Below, piece by piece: positions 7,600 through 16,700 of a DNA stretch of 64,000 nt (the first letter of the stretch is position 1; each line of letters starts with the position of its first letter). Position numbers and translations under genes: made by a program. The notes under the pieces were generated by a model. The model was not told the DNA's origin. It did no database searches and was given only the letters and a program-made list of their open reading frames with translations. This DNA comes from Labrenzia sp. 011 (GTDB lineage Bacteria > Pseudomonadota > Alphaproteobacteria > Rhizobiales > Stappiaceae), in assembly GCF_003075075.1 (NCBI RefSeq), contig NZ_QCYM01000008.1:1-64000 (forward strand), read 5' to 3'.

Positions 7600-8376
7600 G
7601 TGGATACCCGGAGCGAAATGGACAAAGAACCGAAATCAGTTGTCCGACCAACGGATGACGAGGCCCGTCTTCTCGCCAAGGGACTGATCCGCTCTGCCCG
7701 GTATGGCGCGCTTGCCGCCCTCGAATCCGGAACGGGGCATCCCATGGCCAGCCGGGTTGCGGTGGCAACGGATCTGGACGGAACCCCGGTTATCCTCACC
7801 AGTACTCTGTCCGGTCACACCGCCGCTATTCTCGAGACACCTGCCTGCTCTCTGCTTGTCGGCGAACCCGGCAAGGGCGATCCACTGGCTCATCCACGGA
7901 CGTCGCTATTCTGCAACGCCGAGCAGGTGGAGCGGGGAAGCCCGGTCCATGACCGGTTGCGCGCGCGTTATCTGGCGCGTCATCCGAAGTCGGCGCTATA
8001 TGTCGATTTTGGCGATTTTGCATTCTTCCGGCTGAAGCTTCTGCGTGCCAGCCTGAACGGTGGTTTCGGCAAGGCTTTCGAGCTGACGCGAGAGGATCTG
8101 CTGACGCCGGTGGATGACCCGGAGCGTTGGGCGGCACTGGAGACCGGGGCCGTCGCGCATATGAACGAGGACCACCGGGAGGCCATCAAGCTCTATGCCG
8201 AAGTGCTGCGTGGCGCAAAGCCAGCCAACTGGCGGTTGGCTTGCCTGGATCCGGAGGGGCTGGATCTCGTCGCCGGAGACATGATCGAGCGGCTCTGGTT
8301 TGATGAGCCGCTGGACGACCCGTCAGAATTGCGCCCCATGCTTGTCGCCCTGGCTCTGCAGGCCCGGAACACCTGA
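7600..8376 (+). CDS. HugZ-like heme utilisation / PPOX-fold flavin or heme protein with DUF2470 domain
   Basis: The 258-residue product has an N-terminal split-barrel PPOX domain (about residues 20-150; RYGALAAL, MASRVAVATDLDG, SLLVGEPGKGDPLAHPR) and a C-terminal DUF2470 domain that begins HMNEDHREAIKLYAE. This layout is that of HugZ-family heme-degrading proteins and related FMN-binding oxidases; no heme genes lie nearby to decide between them. AGGAGG at 7590-7595 precedes GTG 7600 by only four bases, so the in-frame ATG at 7618 is an equally possible start. The protein has no signal peptide and is cytoplasmic. Confidence 0.82.
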   Translation: MDTRSEMDKEPKSVVRPTDDEARLLAKGLIRSARYGALAALESGTGHPMASRVAVATDLDGTPVILTSTLSGHTAAILETPACSLLVGEPGKGDPLAHPRTSLFCNAEQVERGSPVHDRLRARYLARHPKSALYVDFGDFAFFRLKLLRASLNGGFGKAFELTREDLLTPVDDPERWAALETGAVAHMNEDHREAIKLYAEVLRGAKPANWRLACLDPEGLDLVAGDMIERLWFDEPLDDPSELRPMLVALALQARNT

Positions 8377-8774
8377 GAGGGTCCCCACTTCTTTCCCGAG
8401 CCTGATTGTACTTGTTTCAAGCCCTGTCCCGGGGTAAATCCTTTCATCTTTTTCTATCTGGACGATTGTTTTGCCTACGCTCTAACCGGTCTTCGATTCC
8501 GCGTTCGCACTCGCAAGGGTGCGTGATCGACTTGTTCGTCAAAACGGCGGATCGGGACCGGTATGGCTTAGCCAGACCGTATCTGGATTTCCCGATACGC
8601 TGCTGATTTTCCAATCTTCTCAGGATCAACGGACGACCGGTCCATCACGATTGGTGACATCCGTAAATTGATCGATTCATAGATGCTCAAGCCAGACTGA
8701 GTGCCCGTGGTTGTGGCCGCGTGGTTGTCCCGACTGCCCGTAGACGGACTTCCCTTTGAAGGAAGACCCACGGA
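8377..8774. other. Intergenic region without recognised content
   Basis: About 400 bases between the HugZ-like and DUF1062 genes. No gene, RNA or repeat family was recognised. A short hairpin CTTCC-N7-GGAAG (near 8751-8767) overlaps the leader of the DUF1062 gene. The promoter of that gene is expected here. Confidence 0.4.
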
Positions 8775-9392
8775 ATGTCGTCTTTACTGAAAATCGAATG
8801 GACTATTCTGAATTGCGATTCTCCTCTTGCAAACCGCCCATGCAGTCGTTGCAAAGCGATCAGGGAATTTGTCTCGACGGGAAAATTTAGACTGAATGCG
8901 AATGGCAGCCGTCTGGACGCCTGGTTGATATTCTCATGCGTGGTCTGCGGAAAACGATGGAACAAATCGCTTTTTGAGCGACGTCCCGTCAAAAATATTT
9001 CCCATGAGCAGCTCGAGGCGCTTCAGTCCAACGACCGGAAACTCGCGGAGCGTCTGGCGCTCGAGTGCAGCAATTCGGATGCTGCAAGGAGCTGTGGATT
9101 TACGCTTGATAAGCATGTTTCGGGTCGGGTTGGTGGTCCGTGCGACGAAGTCCTGCTTCGTATCCGCAATCCAGCCGGTGGCCGCATCCGCCTGGATCAG
9201 GTTCTGGCCAGGGGACTTGGGCTGTCGCGAAAAGACATCCACCGGCTTGTGGTTTCCGGAGTTCTTCGCATCGACAGTCCATCAGGCAAGGCCATCAGAC
9301 GACCGGTGCCCGGGGAGATAGAGATTGCGTTGTCCTGCGCAACTGCGAGCCGGGACCTGCTGGGGCGGCTGCAACTGAAACCAACGATCTGA
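8775..9392 (+). CDS. DUF1062 family protein with zinc-ribbon-like cysteines and an S4-like C-terminus
   Basis: This 205-residue protein matches the DUF1062 pattern: WTI near the start, two CxxC pairs (C23/C26 and C55/C58) around STGKFRLNANGSRLDAWLIF, and a following helical part with NDRKLAERLAL. The cysteine pairs suggest a zinc ribbon. The C-terminal segment from about residue 137 (RLDQVLARGLGLSRKDIHRL, then VSGVLRI and RPVPGEIEI) looks like an S4 RNA-binding domain, with the S4 order RLD, LGLSR, GxVxV and a closing PG-D/E-I. The pairing suggests an RNA or ribosome-related role, but no function is established. GGAAG precedes the ATG. It converges on the oxoprolinase gene. Confidence 0.8.
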   Translation: MSSLLKIEWTILNCDSPLANRPCSRCKAIREFVSTGKFRLNANGSRLDAWLIFSCVVCGKRWNKSLFERRPVKNISHEQLEALQSNDRKLAERLALECSNSDAARSCGFTLDKHVSGRVGGPCDEVLLRIRNPAGGRIRLDQVLARGLGLSRKDIHRLVVSGVLRIDSPSGKAIRRPVPGEIEIALSCATASRDLLGRLQLKPTI

Positions 9393-9525
9393 TTTGGCGC
9401 TCTGACGAGCCTCATCCCGGACTTTGTTTCCCCATTGCCGAACGGATCAGCCTGCGTTCATGCGAAGGCGGACTGATCCGTTCACTGGTCCTGTCCTGAT
9501 CTCGCCGATCAGGCAGGTTCAAGTG

Positions 9526-12500
9526 TCAGGCCTTTCCCCATCCGCCTGCGGTCGGCGTAACGACTGTCACAGCCTCCCCGGCCTCGAGCACCGTCTGGTC
9601 GCAGCCTTCCAGCTCTTCCACGGTGCCATCCAGCCGTCGGACTTCCGTACGGCCGAGTTCGCCGTCTTCCCCGCCGGCAAGGCCCTTGGGTGGAACCGTG
9701 CGGTGGGAAGCCAGGATGGCGCAGTCCATCTTTTCCAGGAAGCGCAGGGTACGCCTGGTTCCGTCGCCCGCCGACCACTTGCCCTTGCCGCCGGATCCCT
9801 TGCGGATATGGAAATCCTCCAGAAGAACCGGGAAGCGGAATTCCAGCACTTCCGGGTCTGTCAGGCGGGAGTTGGTCATATGGGTGTGAACGCCGTCCGT
9901 GCCGTTGAACCCGGGACCTGCCGGCGAACCGGAACAGATGGTCTCGTAGTACTGGTAGGTGTCGTTGCCGAAGGTCAGGTTGTTCATCGTTCCCTGGGCA
10001 TTGGCCATGGCGCCGAGAGCTGCGAAAACGGCATTGGTGACATGTTGCGACGTTTCCACGTTCCCGGCGACGACCGCGGCCGGATAGGACGGCCGCAGCA
10101 TGCATCCGTCGGGAATGACGATATGGATCGGCTTCAGGCAACCGGCATTCATCGGAATGTCGCCATCGACCATGACCCGGAAACAATAAAGGATCGCGGC
10201 ACGGGTTACCGGCTCCGGAGCGTTGAAATTGTTGGGTTTCACATCCGATGTACCGGTGAAGTCGACGGTTGCCTCACGCTTTTCCTTGTCGACCGTGATC
10301 CTGACCTTGATGACGGAGCCCTGATCCGTCGGATATTCGTATTCGGAATCCTTCAGTGCCTCGATAACCCGGCGCACGCTTTCTTCCGCATTGTCCTGAA
10401 CGTGGCCCATATAGGCCTGGACAACGTCCAGTCCGAAATGGGTCACCATCTTCCTGAGCTCCTGAATGCCTTTCTCATTGGCCGCGATCTGGGCGGAGAG
10501 GTCGGCGACATTCTGGTGCGGGTTTCTTGCCGGATAGCGGTGGTTGGTGAGAAGCTCGACGAGTTCGGCCTCGCGGAAATGTCCCTGATCGACGATCTTG
10601 AAATTGTCGAAAAGGACGCCTTCCTCATCGACATTCGTTGCGCGGGGCGTCATGGAGCCGGGCGCCGAACCGCCGACATCCGCATGGTGGCCGCGAGAGG
10701 CGGCCCAGAACAGGATCTTCTGTCCCTCGTCATCGAATACCGGGGAGACCACGGTGATGTCCGGCAGGTGGGTCCCGCCGTTATAGGGGGCATTCAGGGC
10801 AAACACGTCGCCCGGCTTTATCTTGCCGGCGTTGAGCTTGATGACGGTTTCGACCGACCGATCCATGGAACCGAGATGCACCGGCATGTGCGGTGCATTG
10901 GCGACAAGCGCACCGTCGGCATCGAAGACCGCGCAGGAGAAATCCAGCCGCTCCTTGATGTTGACCGAATAGGCCGTGTTCTGCAGCGTCACACCCATCT
11001 GCTCGGCGATGGACATGAACAGATTGTTGAACACTTCCAGCATGACCGGATCGGCGCTGGTGCCGATGGCATCGGACTGTTTCAGCGGTACGATGCGCTT
11101 CAGGATGACGTGATCCTTGGCGTTGATTTCCGCCTGCCAGCCGTTCTCGACAGCGATTGTCGCATGGGGCTCAATGATCACGGCGGGGCCGGTGACTTTC
11201 ATGCCCGGTTTGAGTGTCTCGCGTTTGAAGATGCCGGCCTCGTGCCAGGCGCCATCGGAATAAAGGCGTGTCGAAGACGCCGGGGCGGCTGTCTCGAAGG
11301 AGAGACTCGCGTCGGCTTCGGTGAGACCAACGCCGCCGCCTGCCGTTTCAACTTCCAGCGCCTCAACGACAACCGGTTTGTTCTCGTAGACAAAGCCGAA
11401 CTGGTTGTGATGGGCCTGTTCAAAGGCTGCGCGCATTTCGCCGACGCTCCCGAGCGGTACGGGAAGCGGCGTGTCTGTTCCTTCGTAGCGCAGATGTGCC
11501 GTGGCGGTCGTCCACCGGGCGTTGGCCGCGATTTCCTGTTTGTCGAGTTCCGCTTCCGTCTGGTTTGCAAGCTGTGCCCGCAGATCAGAAAGCTCCGGCA
11601 GCAGATCTTCGCTCAAGGTCTTGACCACGGCCTGCTGGCGGTTCGCCCTGATGTCGGCAAGGCCCATGCCATAGGCAGACAGGATTCCGGAGAACGGGTG
11701 CAGAATGACCGTCTTCATGCCGAGACTGTCGGCGACCCGGCATCCGGTCTGACCACCTGCGCCGCCGAAGCAGGTCAGCGCGTATTCGGTCACATCATAG
11801 CCGCGCTGCACGGAAATCTTCTTGATGGCATTGGCCATGTTCTCGACGGCGATCTTGAGAAAGCCGTCGGCAACTTCGGCCGGGGTGCGGCCGCCGCCGA
11901 TCCGTTCCGCCAATTCCGTGAATTTCTTCTCGACGATCCCGGCATCCAGCGGCTGGTCCCGGTTGGGGCCGAAGATCTTCGGGAAAAACTCCGGTGACAG
12001 TTTTCCGGTCATCAGGTTGGCATCAGTCACCGTAAGAGGCCCGCCGCGGCAGTAACAGGCGGGACCGGGATTCGCTCCGGCGGAATCCGGCCCGACCTGA
12101 AAGCGCCCATCCGCATAATGCAGGATCGAACCGCCACCGGCGGCCACCGTGTGGATCATCATCATGGGAGCACGCATGCGCACACCGGCAACTTCCGTCT
12201 CGAAAGCGCGTTCGTACTCACCTTCGAAATGGCAGACATCCGTGGAGGTACCGCCCATGTCGAAGCCGATGATCTTCTCGTAACCGGCCATGCGCGATGT
12301 TTCCACGGCGCCGACGACGCCCCCCGCCGGGCCGGAGAGGATCGCATCCTTGCCCTGGAAGAGTTCGGCTGCCGTTAGGCCGCCCGAGGACTGCATGAAC
12401 ATCAGCCGTGGACCGTTGCCGAGTTCCTCGCGGACCTGGTCGACGTAGCGGCGCAGGATCGGCGAGAGGTAGGCATCGACCACAGTGGTATCGCCGCGCC

Positions 12501-13110
12501 CGACCAGCTTCATCAGGGGCGAGACTTCGTGGGAGACCGAAATCTGCGGGAAGCCGACGTCACTGGCGATTTTCTTCAATGCCTGTTCATGGGCCGGATA
12601 GGCATATGCATGCATCAGCACGATGGCGATGGACCGAATTCCCGCGTCCCATGCGGCCTGCATCTCCTTGCGGGCTTCCGTTTCGTCCAGCGCGGTTTCC
12701 AGCGTGCCATCCGCCCGGATGCGTTCGGTGATTTCATGAACGCGCTCATAGAGCAGTTCCGGTTTGATGATTTCCTTCGCAAAAATATGCGGGCGCGCCT
12801 GATACCCGATTTCCAGGGCGTCGCGGAATCCTCTGGTGATAAAGAGAGCCGTCCGCTCGCCCTTGCGTTCCAGAAGGGCGTTGGTGGCGACGGTCGTGCC
12901 CATTTTGACGGTCGCGACCGTGTCCGGGGGGATCGGTGCGCCTTTTTCGATACCGAGCAACTCGCGGATGCCCTGGATGGCGGCATCCCGGTAGGCTTCA
13001 GGGTTCTCTGAGAGAACTTTGTGCGGATGCAATGTTCCGTCAGGGCTGCGTCCGACGATGTCGGTGAAGGTGCCGCCCCGGTCGATCCAGAAATCCCACT
13101 TGGCTGTCAT
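9526..13110 (-). CDS. oplA: 5-oxoprolinase / hydantoinase, fused A and B subunits
   Basis: This 1194-residue enzyme is the single-chain form of the hydantoinase/oxoprolinase family. The N-terminal HyuA half has the actin-like ATPase motifs [27 protein letters not shown] and [11 protein letters not shown]. The C-terminal HyuB half begins near residue 680 ([20 protein letters not shown]) and shows [24 protein letters not shown] and [10 protein letters not shown]. The full-length fusion favours ATP-dependent 5-oxoprolinase (5-oxoproline to glutamate), but N-methylhydantoin and related lactams are possible. The start at 13110 follows GGGGAG; an upstream ATG at 13131 adds seven residues. A palindrome 95 bases upstream is shared with the TRAP operon, so substrate uptake and hydrolysis are probably co-regulated. 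Confidence 0.92.
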   Translation of the reverse strand: MTAKWDFWIDRGGTFTDIVGRSPDGTLHPHKVLSENPEAYRDAAIQGIRELLGIEKGAPIPPDTVATVKMGTTVATNALLERKGERTALFITRGFRDALEIGYQARPHIFAKEIIKPELLYERVHEITERIRADGTLETALDETEARKEMQAAWDAGIRSIAIVLMHAYAYPAHEQALKKIASDVGFPQISVSHEVSPLMKLVGRGDTTVVDAYLSPILRRYVDQVREELGNGPRLMFMQSSGGLTAAELFQGKDAILSGPAGGVVGAVETSRMAGYEKIIGFDMGGTSTDVCHFEGEYERAFETEVAGVRMRAPMMMIHTVAAGGGSILHYADGRFQVGPDSAGANPGPACYCRGGPLTVTDANLMTGKLSPEFFPKIFGPNRDQPLDAGIVEKKFTELAERIGGGRTPAEVADGFLKIAVENMANAIKKISVQRGYDVTEYALTCFGGAGGQTGCRVADSLGMKTVILHPFSGILSAYGMGLADIRANRQQAVVKTLSEDLLPELSDLRAQLANQTEAELDKQEIAANARWTTATAHLRYEGTDTPLPVPLGSVGEMRAAFEQAHHNQFGFVYENKPVVVEALEVETAGGGVGLTEADASLSFETAAPASSTRLYSDGAWHEAGIFKRETLKPGMKVTGPAVIIEPHATIAVENGWQAEINAKDHVILKRIVPLKQSDAIGTSADPVMLEVFNNLFMSIAEQMGVTLQNTAYSVNIKERLDFSCAVFDADGALVANAPHMPVHLGSMDRSVETVIKLNAGKIKPGDVFALNAPYNGGTHLPDITVVSPVFDDEGQKILFWAASRGHHADVGGSAPGSMTPRATNVDEEGVLFDNFKIVDQGHFREAELVELLTNHRYPARNPHQNVADLSAQIAANEKGIQELRKMVTHFGLDVVQAYMGHVQDNAEESVRRVIEALKDSEYEYPTDQGSVIKVRITVDKEKREATVDFTGTSDVKPNNFNAPEPVTRAAILYCFRVMVDGDIPMNAGCLKPIHIVIPDGCMLRPSYPAAVVAGNVETSQHVTNAVFAALGAMANAQGTMNNLTFGNDTYQYYETICSGSPAGPGFNGTDGVHTHMTNSRLTDPEVLEFRFPVLLEDFHIRKGSGGKGKWSAGDGTRRTLRFLEKMDCAILASHRTVPPKGLAGGEDGELGRTEVRRLDGTVEELEGCDQTVLEAGEAVTVVTPTAGGWGKA

Positions 13111-13205
13111 GTTCTCCCCTTTGCTTTCCATGGAGGCCTGTCACGCGCATGCGCCTGGAATTCGATCGGCCTGCCGTATTCCAAATAACAAGTGTGTTTA
13201 TGTTT

Positions 13206-13225
13206 ACATTTTATCGATAAATTGT
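13206..13225. promoter_or_regulatory. Operator A: 20-bp near-palindrome upstream of the oxoprolinase gene
   Basis: ACATTTTATCGATAAATTGT is symmetric at 18 of 20 positions and lies in an AT-rich promoter region, 95 bases before the oxoprolinase start. The same 20 bases occur on the opposite strand at 14940-14959 upstream of the TRAP transporter. The regulator encoded at 18033 is the obvious candidate ligand-responsive binder, by proximity only. Confidence 0.65.
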
Positions 13226-13341
13226 CGATGAGAAAATTTTGAGTCCCGAATCCGCTCTGCAGTTTCCATCAGGAGGGTTGGTCCGCAGCTGCATGCCGCG
13301 CGTCGGGGCATGCTTCCATAAGTCAGGCCGGATGACCGGTT

Positions 13342-14814
13342 TCAATGAGGCTTGCCGGAGCGCAGCAGCCTCAATCCGCTTGCGCCCCAGCCGAAGCGTT
13401 GAGCAACGGGCGTTGGGTCGGAAATGCTCAATGCGTCAAGTGCTTCCTTCATTTCTTCGTGGCTGTTGTGAACGAGAAGGAGCCAGCGGTCGCCTCCTGC
13501 GGGAGGAGGGGGCAGCTTTTTCAGCTCGTCCCTGTCCATCGCAGTTACAAATTCGTCCGGTGGTCTCAGGTAATACTCGAGGGCAGGGGCGGCAAAGCCC
13601 TTGTAGAGCACGAGTTGATCGTCCGTGGAGCGATTGATCCTGTAATCCTGAACAATGCCGCGCCAATTTGGCCGTACCTTGTCGTACAGCGTAAATCTGA
13701 GTTCCGGGAAGGTGAGCACCAGCGCTGCGGCGACAAGAAGAATCGGACCAATGCGGGGGGCGAGCTGGTGGGCGCCAGCCGCCGCCAGCAGCAGGAGCCC
13801 AGGCCATGCTGAAATCAGATACCGATCGAACAGGATCGGCTGGACGAGAAGGGAATAGAGACAGGCGAGAACCAGAGGGCCGGCCGTATAGGCGAGGCAG
13901 ACGAGCACGGCCCTGCCTTTTTTCCTGTCGCCTGATGAAAACTCCGTTTCAACGCGTATGGCGCAAAGACAATAGATGAGTGCCAATGCTGCGAGTATCG
14001 ACAGATAGACCAGCGACCCGGCAATGCTGAATGCCATTGCCTTCAGGAATTGACTGTCCGGATAGGCGATCCAGAACCCGGATTCGGCCACCGATCTGGC
14101 GCGGTTCGCCAGAATGATCAGCCAGGGCAGGAAGGCAAGTGCGCCGAAGCCCATTCCGATACAGGCAAGGGTTGCCGGTGACGCCGTGAACCTTCCCGCC
14201 CGGAGAGTGTCGCGCAGGGCATGGGCGGCACAGACCAGGCCGACGGTCGCAAATCCGAGCAGCGCATAAATGTGGCTGTAGAGAAATGCCGCGCCGCTGA
14301 TACACAGCAGGATGAACCAGCCGGCGGACGGCCGGTGCAGCACCTTCAGCAGCGACAGCAGGAAGGCAAGCCCGCAGGCGGCGAGAAGCGCATACATGCG
14401 GGCCTCGGTGGAATACCAGACATGGAACGGCGAGAGCGCCAGAAGCGCTGCGGCCAGCAGGCCCACGCATCCTGCGCCTTGCCCTTCTCCGGCAAGAGCC
14501 CTGCCGGTCAGATAGATCAGCCAGACAGCCAGAACGCCGAGAAGCGCGGAGGGAAGGCGAAGGGCGGTTTCGCTGTCGCCCAGGACCGGCATGGTCAGCC
14601 ACAAGATCACATTGTGAAGCGGCGGATAGTTGTCTGCGGCGACGGATGAAAGCAGTTCGCGAAAGGTTCCGCTGGACTGGCTCCAGCTCACCGCCTCATC
14701 GTACCAGAGGCTGGTTCTGTCCAGGCCGAAAATGCGGAGCGCAGCCGCAACGATCAGTATGCCGGCAAGCAGCAGCGAACCTGCAATCCTGCCGTGGCCT
14801 ATGTCCTGCCGCAC
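13342..14814 (-). CDS. Polytopic membrane glycosyltransferase of the GT39/ArnT-like (PMT_2) type
   Basis: This 490-residue protein has about ten membrane segments and a soluble C-terminal part. After the first helix comes LRIFGLDRTSLWYDEAVSW, carrying the acidic first-loop motif (DE) of C-family glycosyltransferases that use polyprenyl-phosphate sugars, and NYPPLHNVILW and WYSTEARMYALLA follow as in RgtA/B/C/D-like proteins. Such enzymes add sugars to lipid A, lipopolysaccharide or proteins at the periplasmic face. GTG 14814 is preferred because GGGAGG lies about 10 bases upstream; GTG 14832 would place that sequence inside the gene. It sits between the oxoprolinase and TRAP genes with no evident metabolic link. 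Confidence 0.8.
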   Translation of the reverse strand: MRQDIGHGRIAGSLLLAGILIVAAALRIFGLDRTSLWYDEAVSWSQSSGTFRELLSSVAADNYPPLHNVILWLTMPVLGDSETALRLPSALLGVLAVWLIYLTGRALAGEGQGAGCVGLLAAALLALSPFHVWYSTEARMYALLAACGLAFLLSLLKVLHRPSAGWFILLCISGAAFLYSHIYALLGFATVGLVCAAHALRDTLRAGRFTASPATLACIGMGFGALAFLPWLIILANRARSVAESGFWIAYPDSQFLKAMAFSIAGSLVYLSILAALALIYCLCAIRVETEFSSGDRKKGRAVLVCLAYTAGPLVLACLYSLLVQPILFDRYLISAWPGLLLLAAAGAHQLAPRIGPILLVAAALVLTFPELRFTLYDKVRPNWRGIVQDYRINRSTDDQLVLYKGFAAPALEYYLRPPDEFVTAMDRDELKKLPPPPAGGDRWLLLVHNSHEEMKEALDALSISDPTPVAQRFGWGASGLRLLRSGKPH

Positions 14815-14939
14815 GTGTTGGCGTCCTCCCACAGACGTGATTGCTGCACGCTAGAGCATCGCGTGTCCACATGAAAGCAGCTTGGCATCGCCAGCTCTCC
14901 CGCGGAAGGGGGTTGGTAGAAATGGCGATTTTTATAGCA

Positions 14940-14959
14940 ACAATTTATCGATAAAATGT
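14940..14959. promoter_or_regulatory. Operator B: the same 20-bp near-palindrome upstream of the TRAP operon
   Basis: ACAATTTATCGATAAAATGT on the plus strand is the exact reverse complement of operator A. It lies 119 bases before the dctP-like gene and 125 bases before the divergent glycosyltransferase gene, in an AT-rich patch that stands out from its GC-rich surroundings. It could control both directions. Confidence 0.65.
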
Positions 14960-15078
14960 TGATGTTTTCAATTTCCGAGTTTAGTCTGTGTGAGGATGCG
15001 CTTGTCGAAGGTGTGCAGAGAACGCACCCTGGGCAGCATCGCGACGGGATACATCCCCCTTCCAAGAGGAGTTTATTC

Positions 15079-16074
15079 ATGCTGCAATCACGTTTTCTGA
15101 GCAGGGCGGGTGTCCGTCTGGTCGCCGCCGCCGCTTTCGGTCTTGCCGGTGCCGCTACGGTTTCCGCCGAAACCAAATGGGACATGCCGACGCCTTATGG
15201 TGACAGCAACTTCCATACCCAGAACATTGCCGTCTTCGCCGAGGACGTCAAAGAGAAGACCGACGGGTCGCTGGTCATCCAGATCCACTCTGCCGGTTCC
15301 CTCTTCAAGCATCCGGAAATCAAGAACGCCGTTCGCAAGGGCTTGGCGCCAATCGGCGAGACCCTCGTGTCGCGGCTTTCGAATGAAGATGCCGTCTTTG
15401 GCGTCGATTCCGTCCCGTTCCTGGCACCATCCTATGACAAGGCATGGAAACTCTACCAGGCCGCGAAGCCGGCCATGGAAGAGAAGCTCGATGCACAGGG
15501 TCTCGTGCTTCTTTATTCCGTTCCGTGGCCGCCGCAGGGTGTTTATGCCAAGAAGGAAATCAACAGCATCGACGACATGAAGGGCCTCAAGTTCCGCGCC
15601 TATAACGCGGCAACGGAGCGGCTGGCCCAGTTGGCAGGTGCCGTGCCGACCCAGGTCGAAGTGCCGGATATTCCGACGGCCTTTTCCACCGGCCGCGTGG
15701 AAGCAATGATCACCTCGCCCTCCACCGGAGCGAATTCCAAGGCCTGGGATTATCTGAGCCACTATCACGACACGCAGGCCTGGCTGCCGAAGAACATGGT
15801 CATCGTCAACAAGAGTGCTTTCGACGCACTCTCCGATGAGGAAAAAGCCGCCGTGCTGGAAGCGGCTGCTGAAGCCGAGAAACGTGGGTGGGAAGCTTCC
15901 AAGGTGGAAACCAACGGCAAGACGGCCATTCTGGTGGAAAACGGCATCACCGTTGTCAAACCGAGCAAGCAGCTGATCCAGGATTTGGCCGGTATCGGCG
16001 AAACCATGGCTGCCGAATGGCAGGAGCAAGCCGGTGAAGATGGCGCGGCCATTCTCGAAGCCTACAAAAACTGA
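15079..16074 (+). CDS. dctP: TRAP transporter solute-binding protein (DctP family)
   Basis: This 331-residue periplasmic binding protein has a signal peptide (about residues 1-30, cleaved near VSAETKW). The family features are SAGSLFKHPEIKNAVRKG, the central KGLKFRAYNAATERLAQLAG with the conserved arginine that binds the ligand carboxylate, and QVEVPDIPTAFSTGRVEA. It captures a carboxylated compound and delivers it to the DctQM membrane subunits. AGAGGAG lies seven bases before ATG 15079. Operator B upstream and the oxoprolinase nearby suggest a pyroglutamate-like or hydantoin-derived acid as substrate, which is inference. A terminator-like hairpin follows directly. Confidence 0.93.
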   Translation: MLQSRFLSRAGVRLVAAAAFGLAGAATVSAETKWDMPTPYGDSNFHTQNIAVFAEDVKEKTDGSLVIQIHSAGSLFKHPEIKNAVRKGLAPIGETLVSRLSNEDAVFGVDSVPFLAPSYDKAWKLYQAAKPAMEEKLDAQGLVLLYSVPWPPQGVYAKKEINSIDDMKGLKFRAYNAATERLAQLAGAVPTQVEVPDIPTAFSTGRVEAMITSPSTGANSKAWDYLSHYHDTQAWLPKNMVIVNKSAFDALSDEEKAAVLEAAAEAEKRGWEASKVETNGKTAILVENGITVVKPSKQLIQDLAGIGETMAAEWQEQAGEDGAAILEAYKN

Positions 16075-16082
16075 TATCAAAG

Positions 16083-16108
16083 CGCCGGGCCACAGTGCCC
16101 GGCGTTTT
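16083..16108 (+). terminator. Intra-operon terminator or attenuator between dctP and dctQ
   Basis: CGCCGGGC (16083-16090) pairs with GCCCGGCG (16097-16104) around CACAGT, followed by four T residues. Partial termination here would give more binding protein than membrane subunits, a common pattern in transport operons. Confidence 0.75.
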
Positions 16109-16142
16109 CCATAATCAGCTGCACATCCGGCGGGGGAAACCG

Positions 16143-16700
16143 ATGCGTAAGGCCTTGAATGCGCTGTATCAGGCGTCAACGGTACTGGCTGCGTGCTGTC
16201 TCGTCGTCATTGCCTCTCTGGTGGCCCTCCAGGTGCTCATGCGGCTGCTCGACGGCGCCCTGAGCCTGGGCGGTATGGATCCGATCGGCCTGCTGGTGCC
16301 TTCGCTTGCCGAGATCGCCGGGTTTCTTCTTGTCGGAGCATCTTTCCTGGCGCTTGCCGGAACCTTCCGCAACAGCGACCACATCCGGGTCAATATCCTT
16401 CTTCAGTCGGTCGGGCCGCGGGTTGCGCATCTGCTGAATATATGGGCCGTGGCGGTTGCCCTCGCCCTTGCAGTCTTTTTTACCTGGCATGCCGGTGGCC
16501 TCGCTTATGACAGCTACGCCTACGGGGAAGTGTCCTTCGGTATCATTCCGGTTCCGCTGGTCATTCCGCAATCGATCATGGCCGCAGGACTTCTGGTGTT
16601 TTCCATAGCTCTGCTGGACGATCTGGTCGTTGCCCTTGCCGGGCATGCCCCGAGCTTCGAGACGGTCATCAAGGACGATCTGGTCGAGGGGAAAGAATAA
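16143..16700 (+). CDS. dctQ: TRAP transporter small membrane subunit (DctQ family)
   Basis: This 185-residue protein has four hydrophobic segments and the DctQ layout: a first helix (ASTVLAACCLVVIASLVALQ), an amphipathic stretch, then FLLVGASFLALAGTFRNSDHIRVNIL, which carries the family's conserved R-x-x-x-H-I-R-V pattern. It links the solute-binding protein to the large permease subunit. GGCGGGGGAA precedes the ATG at 16143. The stop overlaps the dctM start by one base (TAATG), so the two membrane subunits are coupled. Identity is firm; the substrate is not known from this subunit. Confidence 0.92.
   Translation: MRKALNALYQASTVLAACCLVVIASLVALQVLMRLLDGALSLGGMDPIGLLVPSLAEIAGFLLVGASFLALAGTFRNSDHIRVNILLQSVGPRVAHLLNIWAVAVALALAVFFTWHAGGLAYDSYAYGEVSFGIIPVPLVIPQSIMAAGLLVFSIALLDDLVVALAGHAPSFETVIKDDLVEGKE

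Noticed and set aside
9424-11997. An 857-codon plus-strand open frame opposite the oxoprolinase gene
   Set aside because: It is the antisense shadow of a GC-rich gene with clear HyuA/HyuB motifs on the minus strand; its own translation has no family features.
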